DNA of 64,000 nucleotides. Origin: Marinibium conchae. GTDB taxonomy: Bacteria > Pseudomonadota > Gammaproteobacteria > Enterobacterales > Alteromonadaceae. The stretch spans positions 124,001 through 188,000 of the forward strand of contig NZ_JADNRN010000003.1 in assembly GCF_015595035.1 (NCBI RefSeq), read 5' to 3'. Of the stretch, positions 38,220 through 47,413 are shown in pieces. Numbering within the stretch: position 1 is the stretch's first letter; the number at the start of each line of letters is the position of its first letter. Position numbers and translations under genes: made by a program. The notes beneath the pieces were generated by a model. That model ran no database searches and was not told the origin of the DNA. It was given only the letters and a program-made list of their open reading frames with translations.

Positions 38220-40454
38220 TTATTTAGTGCGAATTAACTCTGCGCGACCGTTAATTTGATGTGTTTCGCCTCCGAATGTAAATTCAGTTATGCTTGTATC
38301 GCTTTCTGCTTTTGGTGCCAGAGCAATAAGGTAGTTAACATCGCCTACAAAGCTCACTTTTATTAAGGTAATATCTTGCTTGTCAACCTTGTCACTCAGG
38401 TTGACTAATGCGCTTAACTGACTCCGGCTTTGGATAGTAAACTCTCGACTTCCGTTGTATTCACCATGCACCTCAAGTACGCTCAAAAACGCTAGCGAAC
38501 TTTGGTCAGTCACCCTGTTGATTAGTGCTTGATTGGCGATGAGATTAAAGTTTGGATCGTTGGCACCAATTCTGGTCATTAATAGTTTTTGCTCACTTGG
38601 CGCTGACCCCTTATCGGTGGTTATTGCACTGCTGTAAGTATAAAAAGTATTATCTTTTAACCATGTCACTTTCGTTAGAGGAGTTTTTGATTGATCTATA
38701 TCTGCGACTGCTTGCAGCCACAAATGCTGATAGCCATTAGTAGTTCCTAAAGGAGACTGAAGTGCGGTATTTGCTCGAAGTTCGGTGTTACTTTCAATAA
38801 ACTGACCAATAAAATGTACAGGCAAGTCGTAGCGATGTTTACTGTCTGATTCCACGTCCATTAAATCGAGCACAAACACAAAACCTTCGCTTGTATTAAG
38901 TAAGGCTTGCGTTCGGGTGAAGATAACATCTTCATATGCCTCAGACATTGTGGCTGATGAAATTTGAATTTCATCATCAATTTCAGTAAATAACATTTTT
39001 GGGTGGTATTGATTCCCTACACTTGTTTTGCCATCAAAATGACTGGTTTCATCAACCACTAATGTATTGTGTGCGATGGTTTGTTTGGCATAGCTATTAT
39101 TCTCAAACAAATAGTGTCCGCCGTATTTTGCCTCTACATTGAGGAAGCGGGCAGCACCGTAGTCATAAACAATTTCTTCGCCGTTGTTATAAAACATCCA
39201 ATGGAGCTTATCGAAGTGACCATGCCCAAGGCCTTGAGATGTAGCCTTGAATACGAGAGCCTGATGCTCTTTAGCTTGATTAGCGCGCAACACAACCAGT
39301 GCGCCTTCATCCCCATTAACACCGTCGCCAAAAACAGTCGACTCAAAGGGATAGGCTTGTTGCAGAGAGTTATCGAGTGCTTCAGCTACTTGCAAACCGT
39401 CACCAGTGAGTAATATTTGCTGCTGCTTTTCAGCAATGCTGAGTAAACCCGATGCTTTGGTTTTGTTATAAGCAATGGCGACGCCGTGCACTAGCTCTAT
39501 GGTGTCGATGCCTTTATCTTTGATTGCATCATTGATACCAAAAAACAAACCGTTGTAGCTTAGGTCAATAGTGGTCGTAATGGCTTTCAATAGAATTTGA
39601 TCACGATGTTCAAATATCTTTCTATCAGGTTCATTTACATCAATTGCCTTCGCAAAAAGGACGAATGGCATGAGTGCATATCGTTGATAATAAGGGCCTT
39701 CGTTGTAGTAGCCTTGAGGCGAAAATAGCTCATCAAGTTGACGCATAAAGCCGCCTTTACCTGATTTATCCAAACCATAAAGCGACTTTTCAACCCACTC
39801 TGGCTTATCGAGAACATAACCCGCCATACCTACACCCGCGGTAGCCCATGTACCGTGGTTATGAATTTTGTTAAAAGTTTGCGGGGATTCATCAGACAAA
39901 TATGTCGCCATGGGAATGAAAAGATTATTTTCTATTCTCTCGCGCTCACTGCTGCTTAAAGCCGATTTTATGGCATCATAACCTTGAATACTGTAAACCA
40001 GCCAAACAGCCTCATTGAGGCTTTGCCAAAACAGCTTACCCGGAGACTGTTCTTTTTGTTTGGGATGTAAGGGCAAAGTTGGATACATATCAGCGTATTC
40101 AAAAAGCATGTCTTTCACAAAGTCAGCATACTTTTTATCTTGAGTAAGCAAATATAGACGACCCGCATCGCGCATGGCAGCGTAATTTCGCTTATGCACT
40201 TCGTGGGTGTAACCACCACCTGCATCGGCGGGAAGCGGCACATTGATTTCCTGTTTTAAAAGGGTGTCGAGCTTGTCACGGCGTTTAATAAACTCGGCAG
40301 CAAAAGAACCCTCTGTTTTTACCGCTTCTTGCATGGCGGTAATTTGTGCATCAGTTTCTAATAAGTTATTCGCCAAAACCTGACTCGTGCAGAATGCACT
40401 AGCCAGTGACACACCAAGAAAACAGCCTAATATTTTGCTTTTACCTATTCTCAT
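38220..40454 (-). CDS. PL17-family oligoalginate lyase (heparinase II/III-like)
   Basis: 744 residues with a signal peptide (cleavage near VLA-NN). The N-terminal alpha/alpha toroid domain (about 30-350) contains HNHGTWATAG and GPYYQRYA, which hold the Asn-His and Tyr catalytic residues of the PL17 enzyme Alg17C. The C-terminal heparinase II/III beta-sandwich (about 380-700) has GHGHFDKLHW and AHNTLVVDE. It is predicted to act exolytically on alginate oligomers and release monouronates that become DEH. Its start overlaps the end of the upstream PL6 gene by 4 bases. Confidence 0.93.
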   Translation of the reverse strand: MRIGKSKILGCFLGVSLASAFCTSQVLANNLLETDAQITAMQEAVKTEGSFAAEFIKRRDKLDTLLKQEINVPLPADAGGGYTHEVHKRNYAAMRDAGRLYLLTQDKKYADFVKDMLFEYADMYPTLPLHPKQKEQSPGKLFWQSLNEAVWLVYSIQGYDAIKSALSSSERERIENNLFIPMATYLSDESPQTFNKIHNHGTWATAGVGMAGYVLDKPEWVEKSLYGLDKSGKGGFMRQLDELFSPQGYYNEGPYYQRYALMPFVLFAKAIDVNEPDRKIFEHRDQILLKAITTTIDLSYNGLFFGINDAIKDKGIDTIELVHGVAIAYNKTKASGLLSIAEKQQQILLTGDGLQVAEALDNSLQQAYPFESTVFGDGVNGDEGALVVLRANQAKEHQALVFKATSQGLGHGHFDKLHWMFYNNGEEIVYDYGAARFLNVEAKYGGHYLFENNSYAKQTIAHNTLVVDETSHFDGKTSVGNQYHPKMLFTEIDDEIQISSATMSEAYEDVIFTRTQALLNTSEGFVFVLDLMDVESDSKHRYDLPVHFIGQFIESNTELRANTALQSPLGTTNGYQHLWLQAVADIDQSKTPLTKVTWLKDNTFYTYSSAITTDKGSAPSEQKLLMTRIGANDPNFNLIANQALINRVTDQSSLAFLSVLEVHGEYNGSREFTIQSRSQLSALVNLSDKVDKQDITLIKVSFVGDVNYLIALAPKAESDTSITEFTFGGETHQINGRAELIRTK

Positions 40455-42814
40455 TTTGTTTGATTCCCCTTCACTAGAGCAGTAGATGGTCCTTTTGCAA
40501 AGGTTTCAGTAACTACTGGCATTGGTGTGGACGAGAATGTGTTATTGATAATTTTTGTGCGAGGCTCACCCACAGTGTGGTCGATAGTGACTACTTTACT
40601 TGATTCAAAGCTGTTATCGAGCAAGGCGCTTTGTTGAACACCTAATAAGAAAATAGATGACTTCGACTTATTACGTTTACCCGCCCCTACGTTTTCTAGC
40701 TTATTGTTCGAGAAAACAAAGTGTGGACCAAAAGTACTTTCGTCGGTGCCACCACGATAGATTTTAGCAACTGCGCCTTCAATGTTGCTAAAGCTAGAGT
40801 TTTCTATGGTTACGTATTCGGCATTGTATATTCCAAGGTCATCTTGTTCTTTGTCGAGGCGCAGGATGTCACCAGTGATATTAGTGAATGAGGAATTAAT
40901 AATAGCGATATCGTCGGCTAGCGTTCTATAACCAGCATCGAAGAAATGCGCAGAGTGATTTACATTAAGATCGCTTACCTGAGTATCGACTACATGCAAA
41001 CGATAATTGAATAAAGTCGGTAATTTTGTTGAACGAATTAATACATTCCCAGCATTATCGGGTGCCTTAGATCCCACTATGTTTAAGCCCTCAAGCTTTA
41101 AGCTACCCCCATCTTCAATTTCAAAAGTAAGAGAGCGCATTGGAAAAATGGTCACTGAACGCGGACTCTTAGCCTTTATAGTTACCACATTCTTAACTTG
41201 CAGTTGCTTGTTAAGATTATAGTCGCCTGGTGCAAGTACAAGGGTACTTCCCGCGGGTGCAGAAGCGATTTTTTCAATCAATTGTTCAGATGACGAAATC
41301 TCGATAGTATCGCCAGAATCAAATTCAACTTGTGCACCGGCTTTCGCATACCACTCTACTCCGGTCGTTGATTTGTCTATGGGATTTAACGTAGCGGCAG
41401 CACCGACACCGGCTTCTTGAGCCGAAGCGCTTTGCAATAGACCGTTATCACCGCGTTTGATGTCACTTTCTTCAACTGAAAAGCCAGCCTGAATAGCTTT
41501 GTGCGGTTCAAAATTGCTTATGTTGTTTGCAAACTCAATCCCCGAAACATCATCAAATATCTTAAAAGCATTATCACCATCAGCAATATAGTCGCTGGTG
41601 TTAAGCACTAAATTATTCGAGAAGCTACTGTTTATTGGAACGGCTGTGCGTTCGGCATCGCTACCTGCAGCAAAGTTGATGTTACTCACGTTGACGATAG
41701 TGTTGTTTTCGATCTTGGTATTCTTTACTTGGTGGTAACGATTTATTTTAGAGTTGGGCACACCGTTCAAAATAGTAAAACCACCACCGAATCGAATACC
41801 CGTAAGGCCTTCCATGTAATTATTGCGAATAGTTTGGTCGGCGTTGATTACACGTATTCCACCAGTGTGATGTTTACCATTACCAAAGAACACATTACCT
41901 TCAACTAAATTACCATTACCATGGCGAAGTGTTAGCGTTCCTCTGCTTTCAAAAAATACATTATTTAAAAACTTATTTTTACCCGATTTATTGGAGATGA
42001 TTTCAACTTCACCATTACAGCGATCGAAATAGTTATTTTCAACAATTGTTAGAGAGTCGCTTAATGAATATTTGCTAGTACCAATACGTAAGGTTTCACC
42101 GCCATTTGAACCCAATATAGGACGTGGACCAAAATAGTTATGATCTATACGATGATTATTCTCCTGACTTTCCACTGAATTCAAACGCACTGCCATGGTC
42201 ACGCCTGCGTTGTTCTTACCTTCTAAGTGGTTATGGTCGAAGCGATTATTTTTACCATATAGCACAACCCAATTATCTGAATTAAATTTATCGGGATTGC
42301 TAAAACCATCGATGACAACTTCGGTTACGCGTGAGTTGTTAGCTAGCTCACCTTCACTTGCTCGGAAAGAGATGACTTCACCCGTAGGACTGTAACCATC
42401 TTTAAACACTAAACCCTCAACGTACAGGTGCTCTCCAGCTAAACGCAAGTTTGATAAGCCGGTTATGATGACTTTGCCTTTGGTCTGAGCCTTGAGTGAA
42501 ATAGGCGCGTCTTTTGTACCTATGCCTCTCAACAATATCTCAAAATTGCTCCACTCACCATCAGCCAATACAATCGTATCACCCGGGTTGAGAGAGGCTG
42601 CGGCCTTCTCGAATTCATCAATGTTGCTCACCAACTGACCGTCGATGTTTGCTGAGTCTTGCACTACCGACTGGCTCGCGGTATCTGCGGTATCTGCGGT
42701 ATCCACATTTGACGACTGAGCGTTGTCTGGCCCGCCGCAGGCGGACAATAATGAAGAGAGAAGCACGGCTGCGCTAAGCGAAGATATACGACCTACAAAT
42801 CTATTAACTGACAT
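40451..42814 (-). CDS. PL6-family alginate lyase, two-beta-helix type (AlyGC-like)
   Basis: 787 residues with lipobox LSACG; GAGG precedes the ATG. The first beta-helix (about 60-480) is the PL6 catalytic domain: Lys276 in EIISNKSG and Arg297 in LTLRHGNG, 21 residues apart as in AlyGC. Asn-rich turns (NNRFDHNHLEGK, RIDHNYFG) are typical of the family. A second parallel beta-helix (about 500-780) follows, as in two-domain PL6 enzymes. It should be an outer-membrane or periplasmic lyase acting on poly-guluronate-rich chains (specificity inferred). First gene of the operon; its leader contains a terminator hairpin. Confidence 0.92.
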   Translation of the reverse strand: MSVNRFVGRISSLSAAVLLSSLLSACGGPDNAQSSNVDTADTADTASQSVVQDSANIDGQLVSNIDEFEKAAASLNPGDTIVLADGEWSNFEILLRGIGTKDAPISLKAQTKGKVIITGLSNLRLAGEHLYVEGLVFKDGYSPTGEVISFRASEGELANNSRVTEVVIDGFSNPDKFNSDNWVVLYGKNNRFDHNHLEGKNNAGVTMAVRLNSVESQENNHRIDHNYFGPRPILGSNGGETLRIGTSKYSLSDSLTIVENNYFDRCNGEVEIISNKSGKNKFLNNVFFESRGTLTLRHGNGNLVEGNVFFGNGKHHTGGIRVINADQTIRNNYMEGLTGIRFGGGFTILNGVPNSKINRYHQVKNTKIENNTIVNVSNINFAAGSDAERTAVPINSSFSNNLVLNTSDYIADGDNAFKIFDDVSGIEFANNISNFEPHKAIQAGFSVEESDIKRGDNGLLQSASAQEAGVGAAATLNPIDKSTTGVEWYAKAGAQVEFDSGDTIEISSSEQLIEKIASAPAGSTLVLAPGDYNLNKQLQVKNVVTIKAKSPRSVTIFPMRSLTFEIEDGGSLKLEGLNIVGSKAPDNAGNVLIRSTKLPTLFNYRLHVVDTQVSDLNVNHSAHFFDAGYRTLADDIAIINSSFTNITGDILRLDKEQDDLGIYNAEYVTIENSSFSNIEGAVAKIYRGGTDESTFGPHFVFSNNKLENVGAGKRNKSKSSIFLLGVQQSALLDNSFESSKVVTIDHTVGEPRTKIINNTFSSTPMPVVTETFAKGPSTALVKGNQTK

Positions 42815-42837
42815 AAAACTGCCTCAATCCATTTGGT

Positions 42838-42873
42838 AAAAAAAAGAGCCCTTTGCTTTTCAACAAAGGGCTC
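42838..42873 (-). terminator. Intrinsic terminator in the leader of the PL6-PL17-MFS-PL7 operon
   Basis: On the - strand GAGCCCTTTG pairs with CAAAGGGCTC (10 bp, 8-base loop) and is followed by eight T. It ends only 23 bases before the PL6 start codon and is downstream of the predicted promoter, so it could attenuate the operon. Confidence 0.88.
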
Positions 42874-43010
42874 CGGTTGGTCACTATGTATAGAGAACTA
42901 CATAATTTACCTGTCACTGGTGAAATGCTAGCACGCAGTCTTAGCATGCTAACGTATTAGCCCAAGCCCCGCCTGTATTCGTGTTGGCTTCATTTGGGCT
43001 TAATTTCTAG
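42874..43010 (-). promoter_or_regulatory. Structured 5' leader, candidate riboswitch or attenuator
   Basis: Between the predicted transcription start (near 43010) and the terminator, two further hairpins can be drawn. One at 42959-43000 has stems AGCCCA/TGGGCT and AAGCC/GGCTT. One at 42929-42951 is TAGCATGC/GCGTGCTA (one G-U pair, 7-base loop). No gene fits here. I do not recognise a known riboswitch class. Confidence 0.5.
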
Positions 43011-43016
43011 TTACCT

Positions 43017-43099
43017 AATGTAACCAACTCAACAATATCTTGTCAACCATTTATTAACATTTAACATTACCAATAACCAATCTTTTGGTCTTACCAAAA
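43017..43099 (-). promoter_or_regulatory. Promoter and perfect 17-bp operator of the PL6-PL17-MFS-PL7 operon
   Basis: On the - strand, TTGACA (43041-43046) is followed after 18 bases by TACATT (43017-43022). Upstream, 43083-43099 is the perfect inverted repeat TTTTGGT-CTT-ACCAAAA, with the same arms and spacing as 28998-29014. A further TACCAA half-site lies at 43068-43073, 27 bases from the -35. Confidence 0.7.
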
Positions 43100-43165
43100 T
43101 TTATGTAATGAATACAATGAGCTTGAGTTAAAAGAGATTGGACGATTTATAAGCAGATACAAAAA

Positions 43166-43184
43166 CGGGCCTCAAAGAGGCCCG
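43166..43184 (-). terminator. Terminator after the DEH-reductase-like SDR gene
   Basis: CGGGCCTC and GAGGCCCG form an 8-bp stem with a 3-base loop, followed on the - strand by five T. It separates the SDR transcript from the next operon. Confidence 0.88.
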
Positions 43185-43271
43185 AAAAGTTAGGACACAA
43201 ATAATTAAATTTGTTTTACAACATCCGATAGGCGCACAACCACCCAACGAATTCTTTGAAACGGTAGCCTG

Positions 43272-44018
43272 TTATGAGAACAACAAACCGCCATTAATAT
43301 CTACATTATTACCCGTCATGTACGACGCATCATCGCTTGCTAGGAAGCCAACTAGTTTCGCCACTTCTTCCGAAGTACCTTCACGTTTAATACAAGTTGC
43401 ACCAGCGACGTTCGAGCGAACATTATCAGGGGTAAATGTGTCGTGGAAACCAGTCGCAATCATACCAGGGCAAACTGAGTTTACGCGAACATCAGGACCA
43501 AGCTCTTTTGCTAAGCCACGAGTAAAGGTTGCAATTGCGCCTTTAGATGTAGCGTAAGGAATTGCGCCACCGCCGCCACCATCTCGTGCAGCTTGTGATG
43601 CGAAAGTCACAATTGAACTACCAGGTTTAAGATGAGGAAGCACAGCCTGCGTCATCATAAACAAAGATGTTAGGTTGACGTCCATGACTTGTTTCCAGTG
43701 AGCAAGATCCATTTCAGAAATTTTCTTACGCTCAATAAGCCCGCCAGATACGTGCACTAAACAATCGATTCCACCAAACTCAGACAATGCTGTTGACACA
43801 GTTTCCGCTACGCCACTTTCGGTTGTAAGGTCTGCCTGAATAGCAAGTGCTTTACCGCCAGCACTTACAATTTTATCTACTGTTTCTTTAGCGGTGGTCG
43901 CACTAGCATGATATGTGATTAACACATTTGCACCTTTGGATGCTAATTCAACTGCACATGCAGCACCAATATCTCTACCGCCACCAGCTACAATAGCTAC
44001 TTTACCTGTCATTGACAT
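43272..44018 (-). CDS. SDR-family oxidoreductase, probable DEH reductase (DEH to KDG)
   Basis: A 248-residue cytoplasmic short-chain dehydrogenase. The nucleotide-binding loop reads [10 protein letters not shown] near the N-terminus, and the catalytic YxxxK appears as YATSKGA. GGAG precedes the ATG. In alginate degraders an SDR of this size reduces DEH to 2-keto-3-deoxygluconate with NAD(P)H, feeding the Entner-Doudoroff pathway. The promoter here shares its elements with the lyase and receptor promoters, which supports that role. The enzyme class is certain; the substrate is inferred. KDG kinase and KDPG aldolase are not in the window. Confidence 0.85.
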   Translation of the reverse strand: MSMTGKVAIVAGGGRDIGAACAVELASKGANVLITYHASATTAKETVDKIVSAGGKALAIQADLTTESGVAETVSTALSEFGGIDCLVHVSGGLIERKKISEMDLAHWKQVMDVNLTSLFMMTQAVLPHLKPGSSIVTFASQAARDGGGGGAIPYATSKGAIATFTRGLAKELGPDVRVNSVCPGMIATGFHDTFTPDNVRSNVAGATCIKREGTSEEVAKLVGFLASDDASYMTGNNVDINGGLLFS

Positions 44019-44095
44019 AACTTATCTCCGAAAAAACCGTGTTGCAGCTCTGCGTAAAAAATGGGTACATACTGCTGCGTTGTTATAATAGGTGC

Positions 44096-44166
44096 AAGTT
44101 AATCAACAGAGCAAACAATTGTCAACCAATAAATTAAATCAATTATTACCAAAGCAAATTACCAAA
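44096..44166 (-). promoter_or_regulatory. Promoter and paired half-sites of the SDR gene
   Basis: On the - strand, TTGACA (44120-44125), then 18 bases, then TAACTT (44096-44101). ATTACCAAA (+ strand) occurs at 44145-44153 and again at 44158-44166, 13 bases apart. The nearer TACCAA is 27 bases from the -35, exactly as at the PL6 operon promoter. Confidence 0.62.
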
Positions 44167-44275
44167 CAAATAAACACATATAAAACAGACATTTAAAGTA
44201 AACTAATAAAAATATAGTTCCTTAAAAAAGTTAACAAAATAAATACAATTGTCATTTTCCATAATACGTCTCAGT

Positions 44276-45172
44276 TCACAAACTCGCGATTTCTTGTCCC
44301 ATTAAATGCTTAACGAGTTCACTTTGCTCGGCGTCGTCAAAGGCCTTGTTGAGCATATGAGCTCGATATGATGCGACTTCCCTGTAATTGGGGTGAGTAA
44401 AAATATACATTTGCTCATGATCTAGAGCTTCTACAACTCGTTTGGCTAACAAAGAGCCTTCAATACCCGACTCTACCAAAGCCGCCGCTGCATTATAGTT
44501 TTGCTTTAACTTTTGCTTGTCGATGGGGGCTTTGCTTTTATTGGGTTCAGACTGATATTTAGCCTGTTTGTTGCGCAAGGACTCATGAATTCGTGTTTTT
44601 ACAAAGGCGGGGCACAGGGCACTAACTGCGATATTGTGTGCTTTTAGTTCTACCGCCCAACTCTCGGTCATCGATACTACGGCTGCTTTGGTTGCCGCAT
44701 AAGCGCTAGAGTATGGTACCCCCATCATGCCAGCCATAGAAGCCACGTTAACTATCCATCCACCTTCACCATGGCGTTTCAATGCAGGCGTTGCCGCTTG
44801 TGTGCCATATAGTACGCCCATCATATTCACATCTACCACCCAGCGCCACGTAGCATGATCAGTTTCTTCAATTTTACCCGGTATACCACCAACACCAGCA
44901 TTGTTCACCACCATGTGTAGCTTTCCGAAGTGTTGTTCTGTCGCCGATACACATTGCTCCCAATCTTCGTAGGAGCTCACATCGAGCTTCAGCGCAAGTA
45001 CGTTAACCCCTTCGTTTTGAAGTTGTGTGCTAGCCGTAGCTAAGGTTTTTTCATCAATATCAGCAATCACCACATTCATACCCAAGCTTCCAAACTCCTT
45101 TGCTAGAGCAAAACCAATCCCACCTGCGCCGCCTGAAATGAGTGTAGTTTTTCCTGAGTATTGATTGGTCAT
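44276..45172 (-). CDS. SDR-family oxidoreductase
   Basis: A 298-residue short-chain dehydrogenase with a classical Rossmann start (SGGAGGIGFALA, then an acidic VIADID that favours NAD(H) over NADP(H)), NNAGVGG, and catalytic YAATKAA. A C-terminal extension after the core suggests the group often annotated with lipid or steroid substrates. No substrate can be assigned. It lacks the TTGGTA elements of the neighbouring alginate genes, so it is probably outside that regulon. The Shine-Dalgarno site is weak. Confidence 0.85.
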   Translation of the reverse strand: MTNQYSGKTTLISGGAGGIGFALAKEFGSLGMNVVIADIDEKTLATASTQLQNEGVNVLALKLDVSSYEDWEQCVSATEQHFGKLHMVVNNAGVGGIPGKIEETDHATWRWVVDVNMMGVLYGTQAATPALKRHGEGGWIVNVASMAGMMGVPYSSAYAATKAAVVSMTESWAVELKAHNIAVSALCPAFVKTRIHESLRNKQAKYQSEPNKSKAPIDKQKLKQNYNAAAALVESGIEGSLLAKRVVEALDHEQMYIFTHPNYREVASYRAHMLNKAFDDAEQSELVKHLMGQEIASL

Positions 45173-45327
45173 TAGTGTTTCCCTATATGATGTGATTCAT
45201 GGCGATTAGGCTTAACGTTGTGCCCAAACTCTATTTTTTGATATTTCACCATAAAATATAGGTCGAAACCGCCAGCTTGAATAATTTTGTTGAGTAATAA
45301 ACAAGCTAGCGTTTCATGAATAGTCGC

Positions 45328-46554
45328 TTATAGGGCTTTTTTAGTAGGAATAACCACGTTAGCGAAAATCAATCCTGCCACCAAGGACATAAAGATGAGA
45401 AATACTTCTTGCCCAATGTGATCAGCTTGCACGAAGTCTTGCCCAGAAATGAAAGAATTCAAACCGATATAAGTTTTTGAGCCGGGTACTAATACAATCA
45501 ATCCGTGCATAGCAACGATGGTTGACGGTTGATTCGCGATGCGAGTGAAGGCATTTGCAAATATACCCAGAGCAAACGCACCAATGAAAGTGCCGTAGCT
45601 TTGGTCCATATAAATCGAAGCGAATACCGTAGTACTGTAGGCGATAAGTGCCGACATTAGTGCCCAAGGTATGTGTTTCACCCTCGTTCTGAATATCGGC
45701 ACTAGAGCAAAACATAGAAGTACCACTGCAAGCCATGTTGCCCAATAAGGCAGTGAACTTGCTGGCTGAAATTCATTTTGCCCAAATAGACTAAAACCAA
45801 CCGCCACACCCAAAAAAGCGCCAAAATAGAGCTTAAAGAGTTGCATGATGGCGTCCATTACTCTGGCCGTGCCCGAAACTAAATTCCGAGAGGAAAGTTC
45901 TGCTAGGCCCATCGTGAGCGCCAAACCAGGAACGAGCACGATAACCGACGACAACACCATCAATGGAATATTTATTCCGGGGTCGAAATACTGACTGATT
46001 GCACAGGCTAAAATACCTGCAACGAACGAGCTTACGGGTTCCAACATCAGATTAACTCGTTTTGATTTTTGTGCCCAAAGTACCCACACATAGGCAACTA
46101 ACCCTAACAAGCCAGTCCAGAATATCTCAGCCCAAGAAGCTCCCATCAACATTGAAAAAGAGCCTGTTGCTAAAGCAAAGGCAAAACCAGTAATCACTTT
46201 GCCGTATGGGCTCGGCATTAAGTCAATTTGATCTAAGCGAAGATCGGCGTCACTTAAAGACATATTGCCAGTGAGTAATTCGTTGGCGAGTTCGTCGGTG
46301 AGCGACAATGCATTCATGTCAAGGTCACCCGGCTGTAAACGAGCCGCGTGCGTATACTCATCTTCGTGCTTGTCACTCCAAATAACGAAGGTAATTGACG
46401 TAGGCGTGGCAATAAAAGAAGCATGCACACCTAAATAGGTGGATACTTCTTGTAAATAAGCTTCAAGACGAAATGCTGGTGTTCCGTATTTATGTAGCAT
46501 TTTTCCAAGCTTAACAATAAATCGTCGTATTTGGCGAAACTCATCAGTATGCAA
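45328..46554 (-). CDS. Threonine/serine exporter family protein (ThrE type)
   Basis: A 408-residue inner-membrane protein. The N-terminal soluble part (about 1-120, with LGKMLHKYGTPAFRLE) and roughly ten membrane segments match the single-chain ThrE family, in which both ThrE halves are fused. It should export threonine and serine with the proton gradient. The start is TTG, with AAGGTAG upstream; no in-frame ATG lies nearby. It is unconnected to its neighbours by any sequence sign I can see. Confidence 0.88.
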   Translation of the reverse strand: MHTDEFRQIRRFIVKLGKMLHKYGTPAFRLEAYLQEVSTYLGVHASFIATPTSITFVIWSDKHEDEYTHAARLQPGDLDMNALSLTDELANELLTGNMSLSDADLRLDQIDLMPSPYGKVITGFAFALATGSFSMLMGASWAEIFWTGLLGLVAYVWVLWAQKSKRVNLMLEPVSSFVAGILACAISQYFDPGINIPLMVLSSVIVLVPGLALTMGLAELSSRNLVSGTARVMDAIMQLFKLYFGAFLGVAVGFSLFGQNEFQPASSLPYWATWLAVVLLCFALVPIFRTRVKHIPWALMSALIAYSTTVFASIYMDQSYGTFIGAFALGIFANAFTRIANQPSTIVAMHGLIVLVPGSKTYIGLNSFISGQDFVQADHIGQEVFLIFMSLVAGLIFANVVIPTKKAL

Positions 46555-46628
46555 ATTATCTATCTACCTTAGTGTTATGAGCGATGACTCAAGACTAGCG
46601 TGCGAATGAACCAAGTTAATAGCCGATA

Positions 46629-47303
46629 CTACAAAAACGTACAAATTTCATCGAGGCTTTTCTTTTGTCTAGCATGCGCAGGCACTGTAGCATTTTCAGC
46701 TGGGTACCCTGCTATTAAGAGCATGTAGGGGCGTTCATCGTCGGGGCGCTCACAAATCTTGGACAAAAACGACATTGGTTTGGGCGTATGCGTGAGTGTT
46801 ACTAAACCGGCATGATGCAAAGCAGTTATCAAAAATCCGGTGGCGATGCCCACTGATTCGTGTACGTAGTAATTTTGTTGCTTTTCGCCAGGAGTAATAC
46901 CCCCCTTTTTTTGGCTGAATATCGCAATTAACCAAGGAGCGGTTTCCAAATAAGGTTTCTGCGCGTCGGTACCGAGTGGTTTCAAGGCATCCAGCCACTC
47001 TTCACCTGCCCTGCCTGAATAGAAACCTTGCTCGTGCAACTCGGCTTGTTCCCGCACTTTCTTTTTCACATCGGCTGAGTGGATGGCGACGAAATGCCAA
47101 GGTTGATGATTCGCCCCGTTAGGCGCTGTGCCCGCAGCTTTAATGCAATGCTCAATAATTTCTTTTGGCACTGGACGCTCGCTAAAGCTTCGGATACTGT
47201 GCCGGCGCTTAATATCATCATAAAATGAGGCAGCACGACGCTTCATTTCCTCTTGAGAGTATTCGATATAATCAGATAGGGGCGTGGCATCGTGTGCTTT
47301 CAT
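46629..47303 (-). CDS. Nitroreductase-family flavoprotein
   Basis: A 224-residue FMN enzyme. [14 protein letters not shown] near the N-terminus and [17 protein letters not shown] are the FMN-binding signatures of the nitroreductase superfamily. The second resembles the iodotyrosine deiodinase/BluB-like branch more than classical NfsB. Activity could be reduction of nitro, enone or halogenated aromatic compounds, and substrate is not predictable. It lies next to a flavin monooxygenase gene on the same strand with a 110-base gap. Confidence 0.85.
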   Translation of the reverse strand: MKAHDATPLSDYIEYSQEEMKRRAASFYDDIKRRHSIRSFSERPVPKEIIEHCIKAAGTAPNGANHQPWHFVAIHSADVKKKVREQAELHEQGFYSGRAGEEWLDALKPLGTDAQKPYLETAPWLIAIFSQKKGGITPGEKQQNYYVHESVGIATGFLITALHHAGLVTLTHTPKPMSFLSKICERPDDERPYMLLIAGYPAENATVPAHARQKKSLDEICTFL

Positions 47304-47413
47304 AGGCTTCTGTTTTCTTTATGGCAAGGTGCTGTTTGTATATTCGTGACTCTGTTTCTATCAGTATATCGGCAAAGCAAACATTCACAAGAAGAGACTA
47401 CTTTATCACTAAC

